Shown here one piece after another: positions 48,309-57,059 of a DNA stretch of 64,000 nucleotides (position 1 is its first letter; the number at the start of each line of letters is the position of its first letter). Both the position numbers and the translations under genes were made by a program. Location of the stretch: positions 2,872,124 through 2,936,123 of the forward strand of contig NC_132901.1 in NCBI RefSeq assembly GCF_030463535.1, given 5' to 3'. Source of the DNA: Salminus brasiliensis (taxonomy: Eukaryota; Chordata; Actinopteri; Characiformes; Bryconidae). The notes beneath the pieces are model-generated. The model had not been told where the DNA came from. It worked only from the letters and a program-made list of their open reading frames with translations, and did not search any database.

Positions 48309-51300
48309 CACTACCAGATGGGTTAAATGCGGAGGACACATTTCGCTGTACAGTGACAAATACGTGCACATTTACCTTTACAGAGGCGTTCTGCTAAATA
48401 ACCCAGCTCACTCTCGGCTCTCTGCAATATTATAAGCAGTAAACCATAAGATACAAATAATAAAATATTTACTATACAAATATTTAAACAGAAGCAAGTG
48501 AATGCTCTTCTATTTCAGTAATATAAAATGTCAGGTATACATATGGCTTGCTTACCTCAGTCCTTGCTGTAAATTCTTTTAGAAGTTGCATCATCTGTTG
48601 CTCCATCTTGCTCTCTTTTAATAAATTACTAGAGATTAGGGGGGATTTTCCATATTCAAGCTTCTCTGAATCGTAGCCTGGAACCTGGACTGTACGGACA
48701 ACCTGCTCACTGTTTGGTATCTGCAAAAACAATGCCAATAATATTGGTTGCAACAACAGCAGGATTTACACTTGTGATCTATTGACTAACTTGTCTGTTT
48801 TATTCAAAAGTGCTCTGGTTTGAAGCCTTTTATGAACTGGATCAAGCGTGCTGGACCAAGTAGTGATCCTTTAGGGCTGGAAATGTAATCCACTGATTTG
48901 GGGCTGGTTTCCCATCAGGAATTAAGATTAGTTGTAAACTACACAACATTGAACACTGTCAAGTAAAAGGAACACTTTTTTGAATAAAAAGGAAATCTAA
49001 TATTGAATCGAATGTAATATTCATATTACTTTATGCCATATGAGCTTCTGCTATATATCCCAGTTTAAGAACTCAGAGGTTATCAGAATGTTTGGTCCCT
49101 TTTTTTAACCAGTTTTTAAGGTTTTGTATTTTAGTATGATCTAGTTATAGCATACTATGTTGAACAGCCCACCTCAACAGTTGGATCTTCGCTTTTGGAC
49201 AGTACAGTTTCATGCCCTTTGTGTTCCTCCATCACACACACAAAACATATGAAGGTCTGGTCAGTTTTGCAAAAGACCTCTAGAGCTCTGTGGTGCAGCT
49301 TGCAGAACCACTCCTCCAGATCTACAGTTGTGTCCACCAGTGTGTGTCTCTGCAGGGCTGGTACTGTGTAGTGCTGCTTCACATGGGCTTCACAGTAAGA
49401 TGCAGAGCAGGTCAGACAGGACTTCACCGCTCTGAGCTTTCTCCCAGTGCAGAAATCACAGGACACATCTTCAGGTCCAGCGTAACAGTGAGCAGGAGGA
49501 GCAGGACTGAACCCGGCCTGCTGCAGTTTCTGCACCACTTTAGCCAGAGCTGAGTTTGGGTTCAGTGCAGGACGAGTTTTAAACATCTTCCTACACTGAG
49601 GGCAGGAGTAGCTTCCTTGATGGGTTGGTTTGTTCCAGTAGGTCTGGATGCAGGTCTTGCAGTAACTGTGTCCACAGGGGATGGAGACCGGCTCCTTCAG
49701 CACGTCTGTACATACTGGACATCTGAAGTGGTCCTCCGTCAGCAGACAGGCTGATAACTCACTGTGTTTAAAACAATCATAATGATCCGTCAACATAACA
49801 TTTAGATCACCAACAATTAAAATGTGAAGCAATTCTGAAGAATATATATGATATGTCTGTGTAAAAAAAAAGGCAAATGAATGGTATGGTGGTATGAACA
49901 TAAAACTTGTTAGCGAAATCATGTGGAAACAAAAGTCTAGAAAATCAATTCATACAATTTGTACTAGCAATAAAATAAAAACATTTGTTTTTTTTGTTTT
50001 GGTCTAAAATAAATACATTATGTTACAGTAACAGGAGAAAAATATGTAGTTACATAAGGTAGCCTATTTGAAATGACTACATTTGTCAGTGTGTTTTTAG
50101 CAAGTATGTGAAAAATTAGGCATACAGTTATTAGAAATGTCATCACATATATTGCATCGTATGGCACTGCAACATACAGCATTGTATTTTTGTGTGGAGA
50201 ATAGAAGGTTAGTTTTTGGCAATATTATTAGTATTAGATCAGGACAATGAAAAGCCCAGCTTAGATTGAAATAGTATGCTTTTATAATGTTGAATGATGA
50301 AGTACACAGAATCGAAATAATAATAATAGAAATATCAACATATTGAAATAAGGTTCATTTCTAGACATTATTTCCGATGTATTGAAAAATGTGATGTTTC
50401 AAAACACTGCTGTGTGGTATTGAAGTTTGTTAATCAATGCAATCCTAAACATATATCATGATATGGTTAATGATATTTAGGTAATTCTCCAGTTTTTCAG
50501 TATTGCCTGCTTCCTAAATCCTTTTTGACCTTCCTGCTCTGTGTTTTTGAACTCTTGGTGGTACTTTTGTGCTTTTTGTACCTTTTATGAACTTTATGGA
50601 CTTTGTCAGTGTAGTTTTTGTCATTTTGATAACTTTTGGGTGTTCTCGTTTTTTTAACAGTTTTTGCATTTTGTTTCTTTTTTGTGCTTTTTTGCATTTG
50701 TTGCTGTGTTATTTTGATTTTGCTATATAAAGCTGCCTAATGTAGCCAATGTAGTTTTATTTAGGGCTTTGGGGGCAAATACTGACCTTTTGGCTTTATT
50801 TGAATACAAATCATCTTCATTGTTTTTTGTTTTTTTACCTGGAATAAAATGTGGTTTGGGTAAGTAAATAGGTATACATACTCGTGTACAAATGCATTTG
50901 GTCGATCCACAAAATTGTTAGTTGCATCCAATGCACATGTTGGAGCTGGAGATGCTGTTTCTAGCTTCACTCTGTAGAAAAAAATAAAATGTTCATTAAA
51001 TGATCATTAAATGAACCATCACATGAAACCAACAGATAAAAATGTTGTAATCTGAAATATGTCCAAAAAATAATTTAATTATCAAATTATAATGTTAAGC
51101 ATGAATATAGAATCACAAATCACAGAAGGTTCACACCATGGTCCAAACCAAGGTTCACATTTTGGTAAATATTTGATCTGTTTACTTCTGACTTCACATT
51201 GCAATGTAACAAGTTCAGTAAAGAACTTTATTCTAAACAACATATTTACTTGTCTGAGGCACCCTGCTGCAGCTTCATCTGTCTTTTCAAGCATTTATAT

Positions 51301-54300
51301 GTGTTTTTCTTTACTGCCATGATACCTTTCGCCACATCGCTACTTAAGAATCATGAACTGCAAAATAGATTCTGCAGTGTTAGCAACCATACACAGTGGG
51401 TGAAATAAGCATTGAACACGTCACCCATTTTTTGACATACAAATCATACATAGGAATGATCATTTCATTTATGTATGACTTTTGTAGAATTGTAAGAGTA
51501 AAAGTGTTTGTATAAATAAATAAAGGGTCCCTGACATTGACATCAGAAGTAAAGTAGCATATGCAGCAATGTACTTATAAAGTGTTTAAATAAATTACAT
51601 GCACAGAGGTCCCTGAAATGACATAAAAATTAAAGTGACATTTACAGCAGATTAAAAAACGGGTATGGTCAGTGCAAATAAAAACAGTAGTGCAAACTGT
51701 AGCTTAGACTGTAGACTGTTAAAGTGACGCGTGCATAACTAGTTCTTGATAATGCAGAGTTTAGTACTGAGTTAAGTGTTTGTGTGTAGGATCCAAACTT
51801 TGTATGTTAAGGGGGTGAAAAGAAAAGGGCAGGCAGAGCAGGCAGAGTTGCGCATCCTGACTGCCTAGTGAACCGAACTGTCCCTCAGTCTGCTGGTTCT
51901 AGCCTGGAGACTCCACTCGAGTCTCCTCCCTGATGGCAGCAGGCTGAAGAAGCTGTGAAGTGGGAGGGTAGGGTCCCCCAGGATGCTCTCGATGCCTCCT
52001 CTGTAGAAGGTGCACATGATGAGGGTTGGGGCTTTGGCTCTTCTCAGCTTGCGAAGAATGTAGAGGCGCTGGTGAGCTTTCCTGAACAATGATGCGGAAG
52101 TGTTGCTCCAGGACGTGCACTCCCAGGAACTTGGTGCTGCTCACTCTCTCCAACGCTGTACTGTTGATGGTCAGAAAAGCATGCTGGGAGTGCATGTTCA
52201 TGAAGTCCATAACAACGTCCTTTGTCTTCTCAGCGTTTAAAGAGAGATTGTTGTGTCCACACCTCAGGGCCACCTTGTCTCTGTAGTTATTCTCATCATT
52301 GTTGGTGATGAGACCAACTACAGTTGTGTCATCTGCAAACTTGATGAAGATGTTGGAACTGTGCAACAGGGTGCAATTGTGTATCAAATAGTATGAATAG
52401 AAGAGGGCTCAGCACACATCTTTAGGGCCCCCCCCATGCTCAGTGAGATGGTGCTGATGTGTCGCTGCTGATCCATACTGCCTTAACATTTTCAATGCCT
52501 CAGTTCAGGTTGTTTCTAGCTGTCCTCAGGCCCACCTGCTCTCCTGCTGTGAAGGCAGCATTTCTGGCTTTCAGAAGACTGTACACCTCTTCTGTCAGCC
52601 ATGGCTTCTGATTGGCCCAAATAGTGATGGTCTTGAGCTTAGTTACATCGTTTATACACTTGGTGATGTATGAACATACAGTATCTGAGTATTACTGGAG
52701 ATCTGTGGTGTTGTAGTTGGTAGCAGCTTTTTCGAACACATTTCAATCTAAGGTGTTGAAACAGTCCTGAAGTGCCTCTGAAGACCCTTCCAGCCACACC
52801 TGTACCTGCGTGCAAACTGGTTTAGTGACTTTAACCAGTGGTCTGTATGCTGGCAACTAATGGTGAGCAGTATTTGCAGACCGCAGCAGCATTGCGACAC
52901 CAGGCATCACTAGTGTAAACACAGAGCTCCTCTCCGCGGGTCCTACCTCCCTCCACAAGAGCTCTGTCCGCCAGCAGCATGTTAGCTCCTCAAGCTGAAT
53001 AGCAAGGTCCGGAACGTTGTTGTTGAGCCAAGTTTCCGTAAACACAAAGACACAACAGTCTCTCACAGTCTTCTGTGTTGATCGTAGCTGGCAAATGTGG
53101 TCCAGTTTTTTTGTCCAACGTTAGCCAGTACCATGGATGAAATGGCCGGCTTGTAAGGGTTACATGCTTGCCTAGCTCGGATACCTTCACGCTTTAAAAA
53201 AGTGTTTTTTCCAAAATCAAGTAGAAAATCACGGCAGTATGTGTGCTTCAAGACGTGTAGACAAGATGAAGACACACAAACACACAAAAAAAAAAACAGT
53301 AAGCCACTGCGTCTGCGTGCAGCCATCTTGGTCTGTAACTAGTTGCATGCATTGGTCAGGTGTGATTTTGGCCCATTCTTCCACACAAACACTCTTCACA
53401 TCATAAAGGTTCAGTAGGCTCCTTCTATGAGGTTTAGAAGAAGTAGACTGGATAAGTTTGTAAACAGTAAGTGGTGCAATTTAGCATGGGTGCGGTAAGC
53501 ATGCGACTGTACTATCTGCCCAGCAAGTTTTCATTGTGTTATCATTACTAGCATATAAGACAGTAAGGAGGTGATCTGCTGAGGCTAAGCACTGTGCAAA
53601 TGGACTGCTTTTAAACAACTGACTGACTTTTACCTGAGCTGAGGACACTGATGGTCTCACAGATTGTGTAATTGACTATACTTCTGTGTGGACAATGCTG
53701 TGCCATCCAAGACTGTGCGTTGCTAACAACAAACCTTGGGTCACTGGTGACCTAAAGGCTCTGCTGAACAAGAAGTGGGTCTTTAAGGCTGGTAACGGAG
53801 GGCATGAGCTGAAGGTGAGAATTAGAAGCATGTTAGGGGACTATATAAGGGAAATGGAGAGCAGTCTTCCGAGGGAAAAGGTAAAAGAAGTGTGGCATGG
53901 AATGAAGATGGCGCGGAGCATCTATGTGGAGTCATTTAGTTCATCTACAACCTTAGTCTGCATTAGGTCCTAATGCTTTGGAAGACCTCCTACATTGTTC
54001 CAGTACCAAAGTTTAAAAGAGTCATGAAACTAAATGACTACAGACATGTTGCAATGATGTCACACCTGATTAAGTCAATGGAAAGGCTTGTCTTTTGTCA
54101 TCTCAGAAAACAGATGGGATAGAGGACTTAAATCCGTTGAGGACGCTGTTATCTACCAGCCCCTCATGTTGAGAGGGGCACAGGTAGCTTGTGCCCTGGA
54201 TCACCGACTACCTGACTGGAAGATTCCAGTATGTGAGACAACAGAACTGTGTGTCAGAGCAGACTGTGAGCAACACTGAGGCCCCACAGGGGACTGTCCT

Positions 54301-56888
54301 TGCTCCCTTTCTTTTCACTTCTGAGACATATGCTGACATGAGACATGTCATCTTCAAAAGTTCTCAATGTGATTGTGGGGTGTATTCGTGAATAGAGAAA
54401 GAAGGAATACAGGAGTGTGGTTAACGACTTTGTGGACTGTGCCAATGCAGCCACCTCCAACTAAAGATGGACAAAGGAGGTTGGAGACAAAAGAGGTTGC
54501 AGTGGATTCCAGGAAGTGGAGTGTAGTCTGCAGTGGAGTCTGCTCCAGCCATCCAGGGTAACCACAACACCAATAAATATCTAGGTGTTTACTTCTGTGA
54601 CAAGTTGGGATGGGAGGTAAATGTGCACAGCCTGTACAAGAAGAGTGAGAGCCAACTCTACTTCCTGAGAAGGCTGTTTTTCGGTGTGAGAGGCCTGTTG
54701 CTTAGAACTTTTTGGTCTAAGTCTGTGGTGTCTAGTACCACCTTTTATGCTATTATTTGCTCAACTGGATCATTAGGAAGGCCGGCTCAGTGCTGGGCAC
54801 AGTAAAACTGGACACAGTGAATGTGTTGACAGAGAATGCTGGGAGAAAACTGTCAGGAGTCATTAAAGAACCCTTCACACCCCCTCCATAAAACACTGCA
54901 GAGACAGAGGAGTATACTGAGCAGCAAACTGCTCCTGCCCCACTACAGGAATGAATGCTTCCACAGATAATTTCTCCCTGCAGCCATCAGACTGTACAAC
55001 TCTGATCTCTTAAGTTTTTTATTCATAGAAGTACCCTCATCTGCACTGGACACTTTAACATAATCTCTTATTACTGGATTACTTTATGACAGCTTTATTT
55101 GCACAGGTCACGCTTTCAACTGTATATAATACCTTTAGTCTTTAGATAACTACTTTAGAGAAACCTTTAGAGAAACGACTGTTTTTTCTGCTTATACTAT
55201 ATATATTACATCCTCGTTGTACAGTTTATTTTATTTTATTTAATTTTATTCCTTATATCTGTGCTCTTGTGTGTGTATCTGTATGCAAGCTGCTGGAACA
55301 CAAATTTACTCTTGGGGAATAATAAAGTGTTATCTTATCTTGCATTCCATCGTCATCAACTACTACACCTAGGAGCTTCTCTCCCTATACTTGACAAATA
55401 TTGATTTGTAGAAGGATGTGCATCTGATGTCGACATGTTGTAAATTAGACAGGTAGCCTTTCCCAGAAAAAAAACATTAAAGAACAGATTCATTTGGTTC
55501 TACTAAACTGCTAATGGTTTGGAGTTTTGATCTGAAAGGTACATATATACATACCCATGTTTGAAAGCAACAGGTCGATCCATTGACCAGTCAGATGCAC
55601 AGGATGGAGCTGGAGATGTTATTCCTAGTTTCATTCTGTGTTAGAAGCAAAATAATTGGAAAATACAACTTGGAATGAAGTGTTTGGGGGAAATGGTTTG
55701 GAGTTTTGATCTGAAAGGTACATAAATACATACCCATGTTTGAAAGCAACAGGTCGATCCATTGACCAGTCAGATGCACAGGATGGAGCTGGAGATGTTA
55801 TTCCTAGTTTCATTCTGTGTTAGAAGCAAAATAATTGGAAAATACAACTTGGAATGAAGTGTTTGGGGGAAATGGTTTGGAGTTTTGATCTGAAAGGTAC
55901 ATAAATACATACCCATGTTTGAAAGCAACAGGTCGATCCATTGACCAGTCAGATGCACAGGATGGAGCTGGAGATGTTATTCCTAGTTTCATTCTGTGTT
56001 AGAAGCAAAATAATTTGAAAATACAACTTGGAATGAAGTGTTTGGGGGAAATGGTTTGGAGTTTTGATCTGAAAGGTACATAAATACATACCCATGTTTG
56101 AAAGCAACAGGTCGATCCATTGACCAGTCAGATGCACAGGATGGAGCTGGAGATGTTATTCCTAGTTTCATTCTGTGTTAGAAGCAAAATAATTGGAAAA
56201 TACAACTTGGAATGAAGTGTTTGGGGGAAATGGTTTGGAGTTTTGATCTGAAAGGTACATAAATACATACCCATGTTTGAAAGCAACAGGTCGATCCATT
56301 GACCAGTCAGATGCACAGGATGGAGCTGGAGATGTTATTCCTAGTTTCATTCTGTGTTAGAAGCAAAATAATTTGAAAATACAACTTGGAATGAAGTGTT
56401 TGGGGGAAATGGTTTGGAGTTTTGATCTGAAAGGTACATAAATACATACCCATGTTTGAAAGCAACAGGTCGATCCATTGACCAGTCAGATGCACAGGAT
56501 GGAGCTGGAGATGTTATTCCTAGTTTCATTCTGTGTTAGAAGCAAAATAATTTGAAAATACAACTTGGAATTAAGTGTTTGGGGGAAATGGTTTGGGGTT
56601 TTGATCTGCAAGGTACATTAATACATACCCCTGTTCGAAAGCAACAGGTCGATCCATTGACCAGTCAGATGCACAGGATGGAGCTGGAGATGTTATTCCT
56701 AGTTTCATTCTGTGTTAGAAGCAAAATAATTTGAAAATACAACTTCGAATGAAGTGTTTGGGGGAAATGGTTTGGAGTTTTGATCTGAAAGGTACATATA
56801 TACATACCCATGTTTGAAAGCAACAGGTCGATCCATTGACCAGTCAGATGCACAGGATGGAGCTGGAGATGTTATTCCTAGTTTCATT
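21346..56888 (-). CDS. Gene B: repeat-TRIM-SNTX-FN3-LRR composite
   Basis: Minus-strand exons: eight 81-nt repeat exons (56888 to 55555), 50971-50882, 49761-49173, 48720-48556, 48421-48376, 47745-47665, 46255-44282, 44188-44032, 36086-35676, 33789-33349, 31200-30760, 27857-27420, 27200-26943, 26726-26472, 26379-26140, 23795-23538, 23343-23056, 22901-22632, 22463-22380, 21412-21346. Every junction agrees in phase; the sum is about 2,400 codons with one stop at the end. Domains: nine N-terminal ~27-30-residue repeats, complete C3HC4 RING, two B-boxes, coiled coil, SNTX module, two FN3, then LRR-like exons. No NACHT, signal peptide or membrane segment is evident. Known family facts: RING/B-box/coiled coil suggest a ubiquitin-ligase scaffold; SNTX proteins are perforin-like; LRRs bind ligands. 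An immune receptor role is inference. The start exon is not located. Two junctions (48376 and 44188) use new splice sites, so RNA evidence would decide whether this is one gene or two. Confidence 0.65.
21640..22031 (+). repeat. 24-bp minisatellite interrupted by a SINE
   Basis: Units of 'acacacttgtgaagcttgtg' type: about two and a half before 21706 and about four after 21927. The gap holds the SINE at 21706-21926. It lies in the last intron of gene B. Confidence 0.8.
21706..21926 (-). mobile_element. tRNA-derived SINE, minus strand
   Basis: Read on the minus strand: head with 'tggcgcaacagataacacc' (A-box) and 'agggttcgattcccggtctg' (B-box); 3' end 'taagtcgctctggataagag', the conserved tail shared by many fish SINEs. 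Confidence 0.75.
22380..22463 (-). CDS. Gene B LRR exon (penultimate)
   Basis: 84 nt, symmetric phase. '[14 protein letters not shown]' is a clear NLR-type leucine-rich repeat. Acceptor tatttcag, donor gtgagt. Confidence 0.75.
22632..22901 (-). CDS. Gene B LRR exon
   Basis: 270 nt, symmetric. Contains '[20 protein letters not shown]' and '[20 protein letters not shown]', the strongest ribonuclease-inhibitor-like LRRs in the gene. Confidence 0.8.
23056..23343 (-). CDS. Gene B LRR-like exon
   Basis: 288 nt, symmetric. '[19 protein letters not shown]' gives the LRR pattern; the first half is helical and Ala/Leu-rich. Confidence 0.7.
23538..23795 (-). CDS. Gene B LRR-like exon
   Basis: 258 nt, symmetric. 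'[19 protein letters not shown]' then '[19 protein letters not shown]'. Acceptor ctccgcag, donor gtttgt. Confidence 0.7.
24190..24430 (+). mobile_element. Tc1-like transposase N-terminal relic
   Basis: Encodes a helix-turn-helix-like piece '[18 protein letters not shown]', typical of Tc1-group transposases, then loses the frame. No TIRs seen. Intronic in gene B. Confidence 0.45.
25165..25460 (+). repeat. Diverged dispersed fish repeat
   Basis: 'aactccagcagcactgctgt', 'gaacagggtgaaaggagg' and 'ctatatggtaagtggagctg' recall a repeat abundant in otophysan genomes. Noncoding. The rest of 23800-26130 is intron without other features. Confidence 0.5.
26140..26379 (-). CDS. Gene B LRR-like exon, twin of gene C 17176-17415
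   Basis: 240 nt, symmetric; differs from the gene C exon at only three of 80 residues. Acceptor gtgtgtag, donor gtaaga. Confidence 0.8.
26472..26726 (-). CDS. Gene B LRR-like exon
   Basis: 255 nt, symmetric. Contains '[13 protein letters not shown]' and '[20 protein letters not shown]'. Gene C 16903-17092 is a shortened, more diverged relative. Confidence 0.75.
26943..27200 (-). CDS. Gene B LRR-like exon
   Basis: 258 nt, symmetric. '[20 protein letters not shown]' carries the LRR spacing. Acceptor tgtttcag, donor gtaaat. Confidence 0.7.
27420..27857 (-). CDS. Gene B duplicated LRR-like exon, copy 4
   Basis: 438 nt, symmetric. Helical first half ('[20 protein letters not shown]'), LRR-like end ('[17 protein letters not shown]'). 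The most 3' of the duplicated family in gene order. Confidence 0.75.
30606..30735. repeat. GACA/CAGA microsatellite
   Basis: Long (GACA)n with GAGGGACA variants, just behind an LRR exon donor. Shorter versions lie at 33285-33325, 35590-35652 and 43970-44006. Confidence 0.85.
30760..31200 (-). CDS. Gene B duplicated LRR-like exon, copy 3
   Basis: 441 nt, symmetric, very close to 27420-27857 and 33349-33789, with the flanking intron also duplicated. Confidence 0.75.
31341..31635 (+). mobile_element. tRNA-derived SINE with target-site duplication
   Basis: 'ggtggctcagcggttagagc' head and 'gggttcgattc' B-box, flanked by AAGTG on both sides (31336-31340 and 31636-31640). The empty site is seen in the paralogous intron at about 33915-33930. 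Confidence 0.85.
33349..33789 (-). CDS. Gene B duplicated LRR-like exon, copy 2
   Basis: 441 nt, symmetric, open throughout; same flanks as copies 3 and 4. Confidence 0.75.
35676..36086 (-). CDS. Gene B duplicated LRR-like exon, copy 1
   Basis: 411 nt, symmetric. The last two thirds match the other copies; the first third differs ('[19 protein letters not shown]' region), so it has another 5' origin or is an older variant. Acceptor tctctgcag. Confidence 0.7.
36313..36395 (-). pseudogene. LRR-like exon remnant
   Basis: Encodes the middle of the duplicated exon ('[19 protein letters not shown]') but then runs into a (CA)n tract (36254-36310), with the 3' part lost. A further coding-like stretch, 36100-36235 ('[19 protein letters not shown]'), may be part of the same lost unit. 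Confidence 0.55.
36396..38465. other. Gene B intron DNA, no gene
   Basis: A (GT)n at 36540-36567 and a 17-bp triple repeat 'cacgtttcttagctg' at about 37660-37712. Open frames here have no family signal. Confidence 0.45.
38466..39600 (+). mobile_element. hAT-like transposase relic
   Basis: Open pieces in changing frames: '[19 protein letters not shown]' (~38766), '[19 protein letters not shown]' (~38930), '[17 protein letters not shown]' (~39005), '[13 protein letters not shown]' (~39445). This is the order of zinc-finger/hAT (MYM/TTF-type) proteins. In-frame stop at 39076-39078 and later frameshifts. Intronic in gene B. Confidence 0.75.
40328..41886 (-). mobile_element. Tc1/mariner transposon, near full length
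   Basis: About 1.56 kb with long inverted ends: 'cagtggggaaaaaagtattt' at the left and its complement at the right, each continuing for about 150 bp. TA flanks both ends. Encodes one transposase on the minus strand. Confidence 0.9.
40541..41528 (-). pseudogene. Tc1 transposase with one frameshift
   Basis: Start at 41528, stop at 40541. The N-terminal helix-turn-helix part (41528 to about 41400) and the rest (about 41400 to 40541) are in different frames because of a small deletion near 41395-41402. The downstream part is open and keeps the DD34E residues in '[10 protein letters not shown]', 'HDNDPKHTA' and 'NPIENLW'. Full-length homologues are about 340 residues. Not active as written. Confidence 0.85.
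42001..43639. other. Gene B intron DNA, no gene
   Basis: A (GT)n at about 42615-42640. Nothing else recognised. Confidence 0.4.
43640..44188 (-). repeat. Partial fourth LRR exon unit
   Basis: The intron end ('ggcttgttcagttagctagc', GACA tract 43970-44006) and the 3' third of the LRR exon match the tandem units at 27420-35675. It lies 7.5 kb from them, beyond the hAT and Tc1 elements. Confidence 0.75.
44032..44188 (-). CDS. Gene B truncated LRR-like exon joined to FN3
   Basis: 157 nt. Only the 3' third of the duplicated exon is present; its left border is a breakpoint where 'ctaaacag' acts as an acceptor. It enters with 2 nt, exactly what the FN3 exon needs, and leaves with 2 nt to the next LRR exon. 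Use of the acceptor is inferred. Confidence 0.55.
44282..46255 (-). CDS. Gene B large SNTX-FN3 exon
   Basis: 1,974 nt, 658 codons. Starts '[11 protein letters not shown]'; perforin-like part ('[19 protein letters not shown]', '[19 protein letters not shown]'), helical part ('[12 protein letters not shown]', '[17 protein letters not shown]'), thioredoxin-like part ('[17 protein letters not shown]'), then two FN3 domains. Clearly diverged from gene C at the N-terminus but nearly identical over the last ~110 codons. Ends without PRY-SPRY. Known of the family: SNTX proteins from stonefish are pore-forming; most fish relatives are not venom components. Confidence 0.8.
46256..47664. other. Intron between the two SNTX exons of gene B
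   Basis: AT-rich, no repeat or exon recognised. The equivalent gene C intron is 0.8 kb and carries a TIR element. Confidence 0.45.
47665..47745 (-). CDS. Gene B SNTX exon 1
   Basis: 81 nt with '[17 protein letters not shown]'. The acceptor used by gene C (before ATTTC) is mutated here; a 'cacttcag' 12 nt downstream keeps the frame. Donor gtaggc. Confidence 0.7.
47914..48107 (+). repeat. Inverted copy of the gene A B-box exon end
   Basis: On the plus strand this matches the minus strand at about 4870-5130: end of the B-box 2 coding part ('CIMDEHEGH'), its GTGGGT donor and about 80 bp of intron. It lies inside the split 64-nt coiled-coil exon of gene B, next to a SINE. Confidence 0.75.
48109..48380 (+). 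mobile_element. tRNA-derived SINE inside a gene B exon
   Basis: Head 'ggtggctcagcggttagagc' (A-box), 'gtaggtttgattcc' (B-box), 'cccttgagcaaggcccttt', a (GT)n tract at 48266-48308 and tail 'gacaaatacgtgcacattta'. On the minus strand the tail gives an AAAG/gtaaat splice donor at 48376. Confidence 0.8.
48376..48421 (-). CDS. Gene B coiled-coil exon with SINE-derived donor
   Basis: The 5' half ('[11 protein letters not shown]') aligns with the 64-nt exon of gene A (4385-4448). The 3' half has been displaced to 47885-47913 by the inverted fragment and SINE. Ending at the SINE donor gives 46 nt, the same phase as 64 nt, so the frame to SNTX exon 1 is kept. Use of the donor is inferred. Confidence 0.5.
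48556..48720 (-). CDS. Gene B coiled-coil exon
   Basis: 165 nt, phase 0 both ends; ends '[13 protein letters not shown]', helical heptad pattern. Acceptor tttttgcag, donor gtaagc. Confidence 0.7.
49173..49761 (-). CDS. Gene B RING and B-box exon (finTRIM type)
   Basis: 589 nt. Complete C3HC4 [23 protein letters not shown]-box 1: [21 protein letters not shown]-box 2: [25 protein letters not shown]. The linker '[18 protein letters not shown]' is typical of finTRIM proteins. All zinc ligands are present, so E3 ubiquitin-ligase activity is plausible. Acceptor aaacacag, donor gtgggc. Confidence 0.8.
50882..50971 (-). CDS. Gene B last N-terminal repeat exon
   Basis: 90 nt, symmetric phase; '[19 protein letters not shown]' start. 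Counterpart of gene A 6129-6215. Donor gtatgt. Confidence 0.65.
51840..53330 (-). mobile_element. L2/CR1-like LINE, minus strand, broken
   Basis: 5' part near 53040-52860 encodes an endonuclease motif ('[17 protein letters not shown]'); 3' part near 52390-51900 encodes reverse transcriptase ('[14 protein letters not shown]', '[17 protein letters not shown]', 'STKFLGVHV'). Frames are interrupted many times and the middle is deleted. Lies in the intron between gene B repeat exons. Confidence 0.75.
53580..55345 (+). mobile_element. Second non-LTR LINE, plus strand, broken
   Basis: Reverse-transcriptase pieces in several frames: '[17 protein letters not shown]' (~54000), '[13 protein letters not shown]' (~54290), '[16 protein letters not shown]' and '[16 protein letters not shown]' (~54570-54700). 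The 3' end is 'ataataaagtgttatcttat'. Not functional. Confidence 0.75.
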
Positions 56889-57030
56889 CTGTGTTAGAAG
56901 CAAAATAATTGGAAAATACAACTTGGAATGAAGTGTTTGGGGGGAATGGTTTGGGGTTTTGATCCAAAAGGTACAGTAATATAGTTGCATGTTTGGTACA
57001 CCAGCGCCTCCTTTCTCTTTAAGTTTCATT
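55513..57030 (-). repeat. 179-bp tandem array carrying an 81-nt exon, 8 copies plus a relic
   Basis: Exons at 55555-55635, 55734-55814, 55913-55993, 56092-56172, 56271-56351, 56450-56530, 56629-56709 and 56808-56888, spaced exactly 179 bp. Each has acceptor tgtgtt...cacag, donor gtatgt, and 27 residues including '[11 protein letters not shown]'. The exon is symmetric (1 nt in, 2 nt out), so any copy number stays in frame. Copies are almost identical; the seventh carries a few changes. A ninth unit at about 56945-57030 is decayed. The array supplies the N-terminal repeat domain of gene B. Confidence 0.85.
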
Positions 57031-57059
57031 TAATTAGCTAATTTAAACCTAGGTTTTTT

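Noticed and set aside
55513-57030. Regular repeats suggesting a CRISPR array
   Set aside because: The whole 179-bp unit is repeated, with no unique spacers, and each unit has an intron-exon structure in a fish genome.
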